Assembly: GCF_902706285.1 (NCBI RefSeq)
Contig: NZ_CACSKD010000017.1
Span: 1 to 64,000 of the forward strand
From: Rhizobium sp. 18055
GTDB taxonomy: Bacteria; Pseudomonadota; Alphaproteobacteria; Rhizobiales; Rhizobiaceae
DNA length: 64,000 nt
Reading direction: 5' to 3'
Each line of letters starts with the position of its first letter. Positions within the stretch are counted from its first letter, which is position 1. The notes under the pieces were generated by a model, which saw only the letters and a list, made by a program, of their open reading frames with translations, did not search any database and was not told where the DNA came from. This document shows, piece by piece, positions 25,678 through 34,924 of the stretch. The position numbers were made by a program, and so were the translations under genes.

Positions 25678-26042
25678 TGAAGAAAAGAGTACTGACCGTG
25701 GATGATTCACGGACGATCCGCAACATGCTGCTCGTGACCCTCAACAATGCGGGCTTCGAGACCATTCAGGCAGAAGACGGTATCGAAGGCCTCGAGGTTC
25801 TCGAAACCTCAAATCCCGACGTCATCGTCACCGACATCAACATGCCACGTCTCGACGGTTTCGGTTTCATCGAAGGTGTTCGTCGCAACGACAAGTACCG
25901 CGCCATCCCGATCTTGGTCCTGACGACCGAAAGCGATGCCGAAAAGAAGAACCGGGCACGTCAAGCCGGTGCCACCGGCTGGATTGTCAAGCCTTTCGAC
26001 CCTGCCAAGCTGATCGATGCCATTGAGCGCGTAACCGCTTAA
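25677..26042 (+). CDS. cheY1: Chemotaxis response regulator CheY1, 121 aa
   Basis: A receiver with Asp9/Asp10 in TVDDSRTIR, phospho-acceptor Asp53 in VIVTDINMPRLDG, Thr in VLTTESDA and Lys in WIVKPFDP. In S. meliloti CheY1 does not drive the motor but acts as a phosphate sink for CheY2 via CheA. The ATG overlaps the cheS stop; a GTG three bases upstream is less likely. Confidence 0.92.
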   Translation: MKKRVLTVDDSRTIRNMLLVTLNNAGFETIQAEDGIEGLEVLETSNPDVIVTDINMPRLDGFGFIEGVRRNDKYRAIPILVLTTESDAEKKNRARQAGATGWIVKPFDPAKLIDAIERVTA

Positions 26043-26060
26043 ACCCAGGAATTTCTTCTT

Positions 26061-28292
26061 ATGGATATGAACGAAATCAAAGAGATCTTTTTCCAGGAAT
26101 GCGAGGAACAGCTCGCCGAATTGGAATCCGGTCTTCTGAAAATGAATGATGGTGATCGCGATCCGGAGACCGTGAATGCGGTATTCCGTGCCGTCCACTC
26201 GATCAAGGGCGGCGCTGGCGCCTTTGGCCTGGATGATCTCGTCGCCTTCGCCCATGTGTTTGAGACCACACTTGATTGCGTTCGTTCCAACAAGCTAGAG
26301 CCGAATCAGGACGTCCTGAAGGTCATGCTCAAGTCGGCCGACGTCCTCGCGGATCTCACCAACGTCGCCCGTGACGGCGGCGCTGTCGATGAAGGCCGCA
26401 GTCGTGGTCTGGTCAAGGAACTGGAAGCGCTCGCCAACGGCGAACTGCCATCCCCGTCCGCGGCCCATGAAGCGCCTGCAGCGGCTCCCGTTGCCGCAGC
26501 AGCCAAGCCGACCGATGACAGCGGCTTCGAGCCGATCCCGTTCTCGTTCGACGGTTTTGGTGGCGACGAGACCTTTGAAATCAGCTTCAAGCCGCGTTTC
26601 GAGCTCTATTCGAAGGGCAACGACGCCACCCTGTTGCTGCGCGACCTCAGCCGTCTCGGCGAAATGAGCATCTATTGCAACATGGATGCGCTGCCCGGCC
26701 TCGACGAGATCGATCCGGAAGCTGCCTACTTCTTCTGGAACGTCACGCTGAAAACCGACAAGGGCGAAGACGCGATCCGCACGGTGTTTGAATTTGCCGA
26801 GTGGGATTGCGAACTGACGGTGACCGCCGCTGCGGAAGAAACCGCAGCTGTCGCATCGGAAGAGCTGCCGATGATTCCGGTTCCCTTCGATCTGTCTGCC
26901 CTTGATGACGCCAGCGAAGTCTCGGCCTCTGAAAAGAGCGCTGCAGCCGTCGCCGAACCGGTCTCGAATGTCACCCCGATCGCATCGGCTGCCGCCCGCG
27001 TCGAGAAGAAGGAATCGGCCGCTGCTGCCAATGCCGCCGCCGCTGCCGCCGCCGCTGCCCAGAATAACGCTGCCAACAACAGCGCTGGTCAGACCATCCG
27101 TGTCGATCTCGATCGCGTCGACCGCCTGATCAACCTCGTTGGCGAGCTTGTCATCAACCAGGCGATGCTGTCGCAGAGCGTCATCGAGAATGATGCGACC
27201 GGCACGTCCGCCGTCAACATGGGCCTCGAGGAGTTGCAGCAACTCACCCGCGAGATCCAGGACTCGGTCATGGCCATCCGCGCCCAGCCGGTCAAGCCTG
27301 TCTTCCAGCGCATGTCGCGTATCGTTCGCGAAATCGCCGACATGACCGGAAAGTCGATCCGCCTGATCACCGAAGGTGAAAACACCGAAGTCGACAAGAC
27401 GGTCATCGACAAGATCGCCGAACCGCTGACGCACATGATCCGCAACGCTGTCGACCACGGCGTCGAAAGCCCGGAAAAGCGCACCGCCCTCGGCAAGAAC
27501 CCGGAAGGCACCGTTCGCCTCACCGCCAAACACCGTTCGGGCCGCATCCTGATCGAACTGGCCGACGACGGCGCCGGTATCAACCGCGAAAAGGTCAAGC
27601 AGAAGGCAATCGCCAACGAGTTGATCCCCGCGGATTCCAACCTGTCGGACGAGGAAATCGACAACCTCATCTTCCTGCCGGGCTTCTCTACGGCCGACAC
27701 GATCTCCGACATCTCCGGCCGCGGCGTCGGCATGGACGTCGTCAAGCGCTCGATCCAGGCACTCGGCGGTCGTATCAGCATCACCTCCAGGCCCGGACAG
27801 GGCTCGGTGTTCACGATGAGCCTGCCGCTGACGCTCGCTGTCCTCGACGGCATGGTCGTCACGGTCGCCGGCCAGACGCTGGTGGTCCCGCTGACGGCAA
27901 TCGTCGAAACATTGCAGCCTGAAGCGGCTGCGATCCATTCCTTCGGTGCCAGCCATCGCCTGATCTCGATCCGCAACTCTTTCTGCCCGCTGGTCGATGT
28001 CGGTCGCATCCTGAACTTCCGCTCCACCCAGGCCAATCCGGTCGAAGGTGTTGCCCTTCTCGTCGAATCCGAAGGCGGCGGTCAGCGCGCTCTGATGGTC
28101 GATGCGATCCAGGGTCAGCGCCAGGTCGTCATCAAGAGCCTGGAAGCCAACTACACCCACGTACCGGGGATTGCCGCAGCTACCATTCTCGGTGATGGCC
28201 GCGTCGCTCTCATTCTCGATGTCGATGCTGTTGTGGGCGCCTCGCGCGGCCAGGCCCTGAGACAAGAAGTTTCGTTAGCGGCGGCGGGTTGA
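26061..28292 (+). CDS. cheA: Chemotaxis histidine kinase CheA, 743 aa
   Basis: Domains in order: P1 Hpt with phospho-acceptor His46 in AVHSIKGGAGAF; P2 (about 165-260) that binds CheY/CheS; a long Ala/Glu-rich linker (260-345); P3 dimer helices; P4 ATPase with HMIRNAVDHGVE (N box), ELADDGAGIN and GRGVGMDVV; and P5 CheW-like domain to the end. It phosphorylates CheY1, CheY2 and CheB in response to receptors. Compared with E. coli CheA (654 residues) the linker before P3 is longer and very Ala-rich. Confidence 0.95.
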   Translation: MDMNEIKEIFFQECEEQLAELESGLLKMNDGDRDPETVNAVFRAVHSIKGGAGAFGLDDLVAFAHVFETTLDCVRSNKLEPNQDVLKVMLKSADVLADLTNVARDGGAVDEGRSRGLVKELEALANGELPSPSAAHEAPAAAPVAAAAKPTDDSGFEPIPFSFDGFGGDETFEISFKPRFELYSKGNDATLLLRDLSRLGEMSIYCNMDALPGLDEIDPEAAYFFWNVTLKTDKGEDAIRTVFEFAEWDCELTVTAAAEETAAVASEELPMIPVPFDLSALDDASEVSASEKSAAAVAEPVSNVTPIASAAARVEKKESAAAANAAAAAAAAAQNNAANNSAGQTIRVDLDRVDRLINLVGELVINQAMLSQSVIENDATGTSAVNMGLEELQQLTREIQDSVMAIRAQPVKPVFQRMSRIVREIADMTGKSIRLITEGENTEVDKTVIDKIAEPLTHMIRNAVDHGVESPEKRTALGKNPEGTVRLTAKHRSGRILIELADDGAGINREKVKQKAIANELIPADSNLSDEEIDNLIFLPGFSTADTISDISGRGVGMDVVKRSIQALGGRISITSRPGQGSVFTMSLPLTLAVLDGMVVTVAGQTLVVPLTAIVETLQPEAAAIHSFGASHRLISIRNSFCPLVDVGRILNFRSTQANPVEGVALLVESEGGGQRALMVDAIQGQRQVVIKSLEANYTHVPGIAAATILGDGRVALILDVDAVVGASRGQALRQEVSLAAAG

Positions 28293-28296
28293 GCTT

Positions 28297-28764
28297 ATGT
28301 CCTACACCGTAAAAAGTCTGAACGAAGGGGACCGCGAACTGATCGCGTTCCGCGTCGGAGATCAGGAATTTTGCGTCAATGTCATGCAGGTTCGCGAGAT
28401 TCGCGGTTGGACGCCAGCAATGGCCATGCCGCACTCGCCTTCCTACATGAAGGGTGTCATCAACCTGCGTGGTGCGGTGTTGCCGATCATCGATCTTTCG
28501 GCACGTCTCGGCATGAAGCCGACCGAACCCACCCAGCGCCACGTCATCATTGTTGCCCAGGTCCATCGAAAAGTGGTGGGTCTGCTGGTCGATGCGGTGT
28601 CGGATATACTGACTGTTAGTGAAGACAACGTACAGCCAACACCTGAGATCGCAAGTGAGCTACAACGCCAGTTCGCGCGCGGCATCATGCCGATTGGAAA
28701 CCGACTGATCTGCCTGCTTGAACTAGAAGCCATCTTCCCCGAAGCGGAAAGCGAAGCTGCATGA
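28297..28764 (+). CDS. cheW: Coupling protein CheW, 155 aa
   Basis: A single CheW domain: ELIAFRVGDQEFCVNVMQVREIRGW, GVINLRGAVLPIIDLSARLG and VVGLLVDAVSDILTVSEDNVQPTPE. It links receptors to CheA in the signalling array. Four bases separate it from cheA; its stop overlaps the cheR start (ATGA). Its presence here, between cheA and cheR, is like S. meliloti and R. leguminosarum and unlike A. tumefaciens. Confidence 0.95.
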   Translation: MSYTVKSLNEGDRELIAFRVGDQEFCVNVMQVREIRGWTPAMAMPHSPSYMKGVINLRGAVLPIIDLSARLGMKPTEPTQRHVIIVAQVHRKVVGLLVDAVSDILTVSEDNVQPTPEIASELQRQFARGIMPIGNRLICLLELEAIFPEAESEAA

Positions 28765-29672
28765 GTGTCCTGAGTGCAAAAGACGTGAGGCCGGGGAGCC
28801 CCGACGAGGTCCTGGCGAGCGGCGAATATCCGCTGACGCGCCGTGACCTCATGGAGATCGCCGCGATGATCTACTCGGATGCGGGCATCTTCCTCAACGA
28901 GACCAAGGCATCGCTGGTCTATTCGCGTCTTTCCAAGCACATCCGTAATCTCGGCATTTCAGGCTTCCGCGAATACTGTTCGCTGGTGTCGTCGCAGGCC
29001 GGTGCCGCGCCGCGCCGCGAGATGCTGTCGCACCTGACAACCAATTTTACCCGCTTCTTCCGCGAGAACCATCACTTCGAGCATCTGCGCGATCACGTTC
29101 TGCCCGAACTGCTGCAGCGCGCCAAGTCCGGCGGCAGGGTTCGCATCTGGTCTGCCGCGTCTTCGGACGGGCAGGAGCCTTACTCGATCGCGCTCACCGT
29201 GCTGTCGATGATGCCGAACATTGCCGACTACGATTTCAAGATCCTGGCAACCGATATCGATCCGAAGATCCTCGCGATCGCCCGTGCCGGCGCTTACGAC
29301 GAGAACGCACTGGAAACCGTGTCTCCCGCGATGCGCAAGCAATGGTTCAACGATGTCGAGATTCAGGGTCGCCGCAAGGTACAGGTCGATGATCGCGTCA
29401 AGCGCCTGATCACCTACAACGAACTGAACCTGATGGCCCAGTGGCCGTTCAAGGGCAAGTTCGACGTCATCTTCTGCCGCAACGTCGTCATCTATTTCGA
29501 CGAGCCGACGCAGATGAAGATCTGGTCGCGTTTTGCCGAACTGCTGCCGGAAGGTGGACATCTTTATATCGGTCACTCCGAGCGGGTATCCGGCGATTCC
29601 AAGAACGTCTTCGACAATATCGGGATCACCACATACCGCTATACGACCAAGGGCTTGGGGAGGAAGGGGTGA
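28761..29672 (+). CDS. cheR: Chemotaxis protein methyltransferase CheR, 303 aa
   Basis: An N-terminal helical CheR_N domain (LTRRDLMEIAAMIYSDAGIF) is followed by the SAM-binding domain with RIWSAASSDGQEPYSIAL, ATDIDPKILAIAR and FCRNVVIYFDEPTQ. It methylates glutamates of chemoreceptors for adaptation. The start overlaps the cheW stop; cheB begins two bases after the cheR stop. Confidence 0.95.
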   Translation: MSVLSAKDVRPGSPDEVLASGEYPLTRRDLMEIAAMIYSDAGIFLNETKASLVYSRLSKHIRNLGISGFREYCSLVSSQAGAAPRREMLSHLTTNFTRFFRENHHFEHLRDHVLPELLQRAKSGGRVRIWSAASSDGQEPYSIALTVLSMMPNIADYDFKILATDIDPKILAIARAGAYDENALETVSPAMRKQWFNDVEIQGRRKVQVDDRVKRLITYNELNLMAQWPFKGKFDVIFCRNVVIYFDEPTQMKIWSRFAELLPEGGHLYIGHSERVSGDSKNVFDNIGITTYRYTTKGLGRKG

Positions 29673-29674
29673 CC

Positions 29675-30712
29675 ATGGCCGCACGCGTTCTTGTTGTAGA
29701 CGATTCTCCCACCATGCGTGGTCTGATCACCGCAGTGCTTCGGTCTGATCCTGACGTTGATGTCATCGGTCAGGCGGGCGACGCTATGGAAGCGCGCGAA
29801 GCGATCAAGCAGCTCAATCCCGACGTCGTGACGCTCGATATCGAGATGCCGAACATGAACGGCCTCGAGTTTCTTGAAAAGATCATGCGGCTGCGTCCGA
29901 TGCCGGTGATCATGGTCTCGACGCTGACCCATCGCGGCACCAATGCAACATTGGCTGCCCTGGAAATCGGCGCGTTTGATTGCGTCAGCAAGCCGCAGCC
30001 GGGTGATATGCGCCCGTTCGGCGATCTGGCCGAGAAGGTCAAGGCCGCCGCCCGTTCGCAGCGCCGCCAGGTCATGGCGCCGCAGCCGGTGACGCCGCCA
30101 CCTGCGGTCGCCGACTACCGCGTTGGCCGCAAGGTCGTGGCGATCGGTTCCTCCACCGGTGGCGTGGAAGCACTGATTGCCGTGCTGCAGAAATTCCCGG
30201 CCAATTGCCCGCCGACGGTCATTACCCAGCACATGCCGTCGACCTTCACCAAGAGCTTTGCCGAGCGCCTCAACCGCCTCTGCGCTCCCGTGGTCCAGGA
30301 AGCGACCGATGGCGCGCGTCTGGAGATCGGCAAGATCTATCTGGCGCCGGGCGGCGAGCGGCATCTGCAGGTGGTCAATGCCTCCGCACCCTGCTGCCGT
30401 CTGCTTGAGCGCGATCCGGTCAACGGCCACCGGCCCTCGGTCGATGTTCTCTTTGATTCCGTTGCGGAACTCGCAGGTCGCAATGCCGTCGGCGTGATCC
30501 TCACCGGAATGGGGCGCGATGGCGCTGCCGGTCTTCTTAAAATGCGGCACGCAGGTGCGCGTACCCTCGGACAGAACGAAAAGACCTCGGTGGTCTACGG
30601 GATGCCAAGGGTAGCTTTCGAACTCGGTGCTGTCGAACAACAGTTGCCACTCAATGCCATCGGCGAAGAAATCTTAAAGATGACAGCCGCCCGGAAGGAA
30701 GGAACTGACTAA
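29675..30712 (+). CDS. cheB: Protein-glutamate methylesterase/deamidase CheB, 345 aa
   Basis: An N-terminal receiver (VVDDSPTMRG, phospho-acceptor Asp55 in TLDIEMPNMNG, Lys in VSKPQPG) is joined by a linker to the methylesterase domain. The catalytic triad can be read as Ser in IGSSTGGVEAL, His in TQHMPSTFT and Asp in GMGRDGAAG. It removes methyl groups from receptors. The ATG at 29675 begins right after the cheR stop; the frame is open further upstream inside cheR, but that part is not CheB-like. Confidence 0.95.
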   Translation: MAARVLVVDDSPTMRGLITAVLRSDPDVDVIGQAGDAMEAREAIKQLNPDVVTLDIEMPNMNGLEFLEKIMRLRPMPVIMVSTLTHRGTNATLAALEIGAFDCVSKPQPGDMRPFGDLAEKVKAAARSQRRQVMAPQPVTPPPAVADYRVGRKVVAIGSSTGGVEALIAVLQKFPANCPPTVITQHMPSTFTKSFAERLNRLCAPVVQEATDGARLEIGKIYLAPGGERHLQVVNASAPCCRLLERDPVNGHRPSVDVLFDSVAELAGRNAVGVILTGMGRDGAAGLLKMRHAGARTLGQNEKTSVVYGMPRVAFELGAVEQQLPLNAIGEEILKMTAARKEGTD

Positions 30713-31101
30713 TGTCAATCGCAGAGAAAATCAAAGTTCTGATCGTCGACGATCAGGTCACCAGTCGCCTGCTGCTCAGCGACGCGCTGACCCAGCTCGG
30801 CTTCAAGCAGATCACCTCGGCAGGCGACGGCGTGCAGGGCATGAAGATCATGGCCCAGCAGCCGCACCACCTAGTCATCTCGGACTTCAACATGCCCAAT
30901 ATGGACGGTCTCGGCTTTTTGCAGGCAGTCCGCGCCAACCCTGCCACCAAGAAGGCAGCCTTCATCATCCTCACCGCCCAGGGCGACCGTGCACTGGTCA
31001 CCAAGGCAGCGGCGCTCGGAGCAAACAATGTTCTGGCAAAGCCCTTCACCATCGAAAAGATGAAGGCGGCAATCGAAGCCGTATTTGGAGCATTGAAATG
31101 A
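30712..31101 (+). CDS. cheY2: Chemotaxis response regulator CheY2, 129 aa
   Basis: A receiver with IVDDQVTSRLLL, phospho-acceptor Asp58 in LVISDFNMPNMDG, Thr in ILTAQGD and Lys in VLAKPFTIEKM. In S. meliloti CheY2-phosphate is the form that slows the flagellar motor. It overlaps cheB by one base (TAATG) and cheD by four. Confidence 0.93.
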   Translation: MSIAEKIKVLIVDDQVTSRLLLSDALTQLGFKQITSAGDGVQGMKIMAQQPHHLVISDFNMPNMDGLGFLQAVRANPATKKAAFIILTAQGDRALVTKAAALGANNVLAKPFTIEKMKAAIEAVFGALK

Positions 31102-31652
31102 CGATCGAGGTTGCGGCCCGCCGTGTCCACATCATTCAGGGCGAATGGAAGGTCCTGAATGACCCGAACGCGGTTTTGACGACCATACTTGGCTCGTGTG
31201 TGGCTGCATGCCTGCGGGATCCAGTGGCTGGCGTGGGGGGTATGAATCACTTCCTGCTGCCAGGCAATGCGACCACGCCGACGACGGGGGGAGACGCGAC
31301 GCGCTATGGCGTGCATCTCATGGAGCTGCTGATCAACGGCCTCTTGAAGCAGGGCGCGCGTCGCGACCGCCTGGAAGCCAAGATCTTCGGAGGAGCGAAG
31401 ACAATCTCGACGTTTTCGAATGTCGGGGAACAAAATGCCGCTTTTGCTACGCAGTTTCTGAAAGACGAAGGCATCCCTGTTGTCGGTTCCAGCACCGGCG
31501 GCGATCACGGGCGCAAGCTCGAGTTTTGGCCGGTGTCCGGTCGCGCTCGGCAATACCCGCTGACTGGTGCTGAAACGCAGAAGACGGTCGCCCTTGAACA
31601 GCGCCCGGTTGCTCCGCAGAAGCCGGTCGAAACCAGTATCGAATTCTTCTGA
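31098..31652 (+). CDS. cheD: Chemoreceptor glutamine deamidase CheD, 184 aa
   Basis: The CheD catalytic set is visible: Cys in TTILGSCVAACLRD, His in GGMNHFLLPG and Thr/Ser in GVHLMELLINGLL and KIFGGAKTIS. It deamidates receptor glutamines. The C-terminal tail after residue 155 is poorly conserved and ends SIEFF. The start overlaps the cheY2 stop (ATGA). Confidence 0.93.
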   Translation: MTIEVAARRVHIIQGEWKVLNDPNAVLTTILGSCVAACLRDPVAGVGGMNHFLLPGNATTPTTGGDATRYGVHLMELLINGLLKQGARRDRLEAKIFGGAKTISTFSNVGEQNAAFATQFLKDEGIPVVGSSTGGDHGRKLEFWPVSGRARQYPLTGAETQKTVALEQRPVAPQKPVETSIEFF

Positions 31653-31664
31653 GCCGAGGTTCCA

Positions 31665-32057
31665 ATGAACGTGAATACACAGGCGGAGCAGCCGTCGCCG
31701 ATCGAAGCGCTCCCCGATATCCTGATGCGGGTGGTCTCCGAGCTGCATGACGTCGCCTATCTGATCGAACGGATCGAGCCTCAGCTTCTTGAAATCGGCG
31801 GTGCGAAGCTGCTGAATTCGCCGGAAAGCATGAAGGTCATGCAGGGCATCGATCTCGCTGTACAGAAAGCGCGCGGCATCGCCGAGTTCATCGATACCAT
31901 CACCGGCGAGATCTCCAATGAATGGATGGTCGATGTCGCAACGGCACTCAGCCTCGTCAAGCTGAGCGAAATGCAGCGCGCGCTGGGCGGCGGCGGTATG
32001 CGCCACGGACATTCGCAGCCGCTGAACAAGGCAGCCGGCGACTTCGACTTCTTCTAG
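31665..32057 (+). CDS. cheT: CheT, rhizobial chemotaxis protein with a CheZ-like DxxxQ motif, 130 aa
   Basis: Last gene of the che operon; position and size match Orf10/CheT of S. meliloti. The sequence is mainly helical. D63-L-A-V-Q67 fits the DxxxQ motif used by CheZ-type phosphatases to remove phosphate from CheY. The protein ends in the acidic-aromatic tail GDFDFF, reminiscent of the short CheY-binding tail of CheZ. A role in ending the CheY signal is therefore plausible; the tail interpretation is my inference. Confidence 0.85.
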   Translation: MNVNTQAEQPSPIEALPDILMRVVSELHDVAYLIERIEPQLLEIGGAKLLNSPESMKVMQGIDLAVQKARGIAEFIDTITGEISNEWMVDVATALSLVKLSEMQRALGGGGMRHGHSQPLNKAAGDFDFF

Positions 32058-32167
32058 TCGCCGTGCTTACTTGCACGTCAATACGAAACGCTCGCACAAG
32101 TTTCGGCCTCTATAGGTCAAATTAGGCAATAGGCCTGCTTTGTCTGTAAAGATCGTGCGAGAACAGA

Positions 32168-33853
32168 ATGAATCTGTTAAATCAATTAGTTCAGATTATT
32201 AGGAACTTCGGTTCCCTTGGGCGGAATCGCCTGCTGGCGTTGGCCGGTATCGGGATCGTTTCGGTTGCGCTCATTCTCGGTGCAGCCTTTTTAGTCAATA
32301 AGCCTGCCCAGGAAACGCTTTATGTCGGGCTTGATTCGTCTGACCTGAACCAGATCAGCATCGCGTTGGCAGAATCCAATATCGCCTTTCAGGTCGGTAC
32401 CGACGGCTCGAGCATCACAGTCCCTGCCGGCATGACCGGCAAGTCGCGTCTTCTGCTCGCCGAACGAGGACTGCCGAACAGCAACAATGCAGGTTACGAA
32501 CTTTTCGACAAGGTCGGCTCGCTCGGTCTGACCTCCTTCATGCAGGAAGTCACGCGCGTTCGCGCGCTGGAAGGTGAGATTGGCCGCACGATCCAGTCCA
32601 TCTCTGGCATCTCGGCCGCACGTGTTCACATCGTCATGCCGGAAGTCGGCAATTTCCGCCGGGCCGAACAGAAGCCGACGGCGTCCGTCATGCTTCGAGC
32701 GAGCGCCTCGACAGGCCGCTCCGCCGCAAGCTCCATCCGTCATCTTGTCGCCTCGGCCGTGCCGGGGCTCGAAATCGGTGATGTGACCATTCTCGATTCC
32801 GCCGGACAGCTGCTCGCTTCGGGCGACGAGGCCGGCAGCAGCAATCTCAACCGCTCGCTCGGTATCGTCCAGAACGTTCAGGACGAAGTCGAATCCAACA
32901 TCGACAAGGCGCTGGCACCTTTCCTCGGCATGGACAACTTCCGTTCCAGCGTCACGGCGGATCTCAACACAGACAGCCAGCAGATTCAGGAAACCGTCTA
33001 CGATCCGGAATCAAAGGTGGAACGCTCGGTTCGCACCACCAAGGAAGCGTCGCAGTCGCAGCAGAAGCAGTCCGACAACGCCACCACGGTTGAGCAGAAC
33101 ATCCCGCAGGCGGCGCCCGATGCCGGTGGCGCGGCCGGCCCGGAATCGCAGGACAAGTCTGACAAGAAGGAAGAGCAGACCAACTACGAGATCAACAGCA
33201 AGACCACCGCGACCACCCGCAGCAGCTACAAGGTTGAAAAGCTCTCCATCGCCGTTGTCGTCAACAAGGGACGCATTGCCCAGATGGTCGGTGAGCCGGC
33301 TGATCAGGCAAAAATCGACGCCTATCTGGCGGAGATGCAGAAGATCGTCGGCTCGGCCGCCGGTATCAGCAGCGACCGCGGCGACATCGTCACGGTCACA
33401 GCCATGGACTTCCTGGAAAACCAGCTGCTTGAAGACAGCGGCACCGGCTTCCGCGTCATGGACATGCTGAGCCGTAACCTTGCCGGCATCATCAACTCGC
33501 TTGCCTTCGTGGTTGTCGCCTTCCTGGTGATCTGGATGGGCGTTCGTCCGATGGTCCGCAGCATGACCGGCGGCACCGCGATCGGCGGCGACACGTCGAT
33601 CGAAAGCGCCGGCCTCGAACTTCCGGACTTTGCACCGGCCGGCGATGCCGGTGGTGGAGGCCTCATGGACGGCTTCGGTTCGGACTTCGGTTTCGACAGC
33701 ACCGAGGATCTCCTCAGTCTCGGCGACGACGAGGGCAGCTTCAATCGCCGCGTCAAGGAAGGTCCGGAGCGCAAATTGGCTCGGATGGTCGAGATCAACG
33801 AAGAACGTGCAGCAAAAATTCTCAGAAAATGGGCGGTCGATCACGCCGCATAA
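32168..33853 (+). CDS. fliF: Flagellar MS-ring protein FliF, 561 aa
   Basis: Two membrane helices flank a large periplasmic part: the first near residues 21-43 (LALAGIGIVSVALILGAAFLV) and the second near 430-450 (GIINSLAFVVVAFLVIWMGV). Between them are the YscJ/FliF ring domains (LYVGLDSSDLNQISIALAESNI, VRALEGEIGRTIQSI, RVHIVMPE). The C-terminal tail, KLARMVEINEERAAKILRKWAVD, is the FliG-binding segment. It forms the base of the flagellum. It follows cheT after 110 bases and is followed by a strong terminator. Confidence 0.95.
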   Translation: MNLLNQLVQIIRNFGSLGRNRLLALAGIGIVSVALILGAAFLVNKPAQETLYVGLDSSDLNQISIALAESNIAFQVGTDGSSITVPAGMTGKSRLLLAERGLPNSNNAGYELFDKVGSLGLTSFMQEVTRVRALEGEIGRTIQSISGISAARVHIVMPEVGNFRRAEQKPTASVMLRASASTGRSAASSIRHLVASAVPGLEIGDVTILDSAGQLLASGDEAGSSNLNRSLGIVQNVQDEVESNIDKALAPFLGMDNFRSSVTADLNTDSQQIQETVYDPESKVERSVRTTKEASQSQQKQSDNATTVEQNIPQAAPDAGGAAGPESQDKSDKKEEQTNYEINSKTTATTRSSYKVEKLSIAVVVNKGRIAQMVGEPADQAKIDAYLAEMQKIVGSAAGISSDRGDIVTVTAMDFLENQLLEDSGTGFRVMDMLSRNLAGIINSLAFVVVAFLVIWMGVRPMVRSMTGGTAIGGDTSIESAGLELPDFAPAGDAGGGGLMDGFGSDFGFDSTEDLLSLGDDEGSFNRRVKEGPERKLARMVEINEERAAKILRKWAVDHAA

Positions 33854-33854
33854 G

Positions 33855-33883
33855 AAAAGGCCGGGCAACCGGCCTTTTTCTTA
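33855..33883 (+). terminator. Rho-independent terminator after fliF
   Basis: A perfect 10-bp stem AAAAGGCCGG / CCGGCCTTTT with a GCAA tetraloop, followed by a T-rich stretch. It starts next to the fliF stop codon and closes the che-fliF transcription unit. Confidence 0.9.
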
Positions 33884-34165
33884 TTTATAGGCATCACACA
33901 CATGAAGATGGGGCCAAACTCGCGCATGACGCGAATCGTGTTGCCATAAGGCACAGAATCATCTTAGTTTCGTGCTGCTTGTAAGAGATGAAATCCTTGT
34001 GCGAATCAATGCATAAAGTACAGCAAGAGTAAATCCCAAGAACTCGGAGATGGTGATTTGCGGCTCTTGCCTTAGTCTTGGATGATTCGCGGAGAAGCTG
34101 CATTTCTTAGCTGAAAGACGTGATCAAGCTTTTTCGTGATAGGTTCTCAGCCGCAGGATTTGCCA
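33884..34165. other. Intergenic region upstream of visN
   Basis: About 280 bases between the fliF terminator and visN. No gene is seen. A short palindrome-like CGCGCATGACGCG occurs at about 33922-33934. The visN promoter must lie here. There is no TTAACC motif of the type seen before the flagellin genes. Confidence 0.35.
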
Positions 34166-34912
34166 ATGGACATGCATATATTGCAAGCTCTCAAGAGCGA
34201 GACGAGGACGACGAATTTCGTCGGCATCGCGTCGGCGAACCTGTCATCACGCTCCGATCTGATCGCGCAGTTGTGCGAGATCTCCAGCACCGCAAGATTG
34301 CAGCCCGGTCTGCGCATCCTGACGGATTATGTCGGCGCCTCGCACTATCTCTTGGCGCGGGCGGATTTGCTGCAGGAGGCCGGCCTCGATTTCGTTGTCT
34401 CCTCCGACTGGCCGTTCGATCTCGTCACAAATCTTGCTGAGGCTTTCGTTGGTGGTTTCGGCCGCGCGACGGAGCTCGAGAAATGCATGCAGCTCTTTCG
34501 GCCGCATTTTGGCGTGCTGCCCGATACCGCCGATGTCCCCGATGGTGCGAGCCGTCAGTACTGCTCGTTGATGTTCAACATCGGACGCTCCCGCCTCGCA
34601 TTGATGTTCCTGTTTGATGATGGTTTCATCCTGTCGCAGGAGCGGCTCAGGGATGTGGGCCTGCTGACGGCCTATTACGCCAGCCTGCTGCAATATACTG
34701 GCACGAAGACCGACCGCGACTTCGAGCTGACGGATCGCGAGCTGGAGTGTCTCTTCTGGATTGCCGAAGGCAAGACCAGTGACGAGATTGCCATGATCCT
34801 CGGTATCTCGCGCAACACCATCAACAACTACATCACCAGCGTCATGCGGAAAACGGCAACAAAAACCCGTTCGGAAGCCATAGCGTTCGCGGTCAGAAAT
34901 AATCTCGTCTAA
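34166..34912 (+). CDS. visN: LuxR-type motility master activator VisN, 248 aa
   Basis: Residues 1-175 are a ligand-type domain; residues 185-245 are a LuxR helix-turn-helix (LTDRELECLFWIAEGKTSDE, IAMILGISRNTINNYI). It lies between fliF and a second LuxR-type gene, which is the place of visN/visR in rhizobia. VisN and VisR act together as activators of rem at the top of the flagellar cascade. The start is the ATG at 34166, with AGGA upstream. Confidence 0.92.
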   Translation: MDMHILQALKSETRTTNFVGIASANLSSRSDLIAQLCEISSTARLQPGLRILTDYVGASHYLLARADLLQEAGLDFVVSSDWPFDLVTNLAEAFVGGFGRATELEKCMQLFRPHFGVLPDTADVPDGASRQYCSLMFNIGRSRLALMFLFDDGFILSQERLRDVGLLTAYYASLLQYTGTKTDRDFELTDRELECLFWIAEGKTSDEIAMILGISRNTINNYITSVMRKTATKTRSEAIAFAVRNNLV

Positions 34913-34924
34913 GGGGACTGCGTA

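Noticed and set aside
26295..28265. 656-codon open frame on the minus strand
   Set aside because: It lies wholly opposite cheA, which has all its domains; the long antisense frame follows from the GC-rich third positions of cheA.
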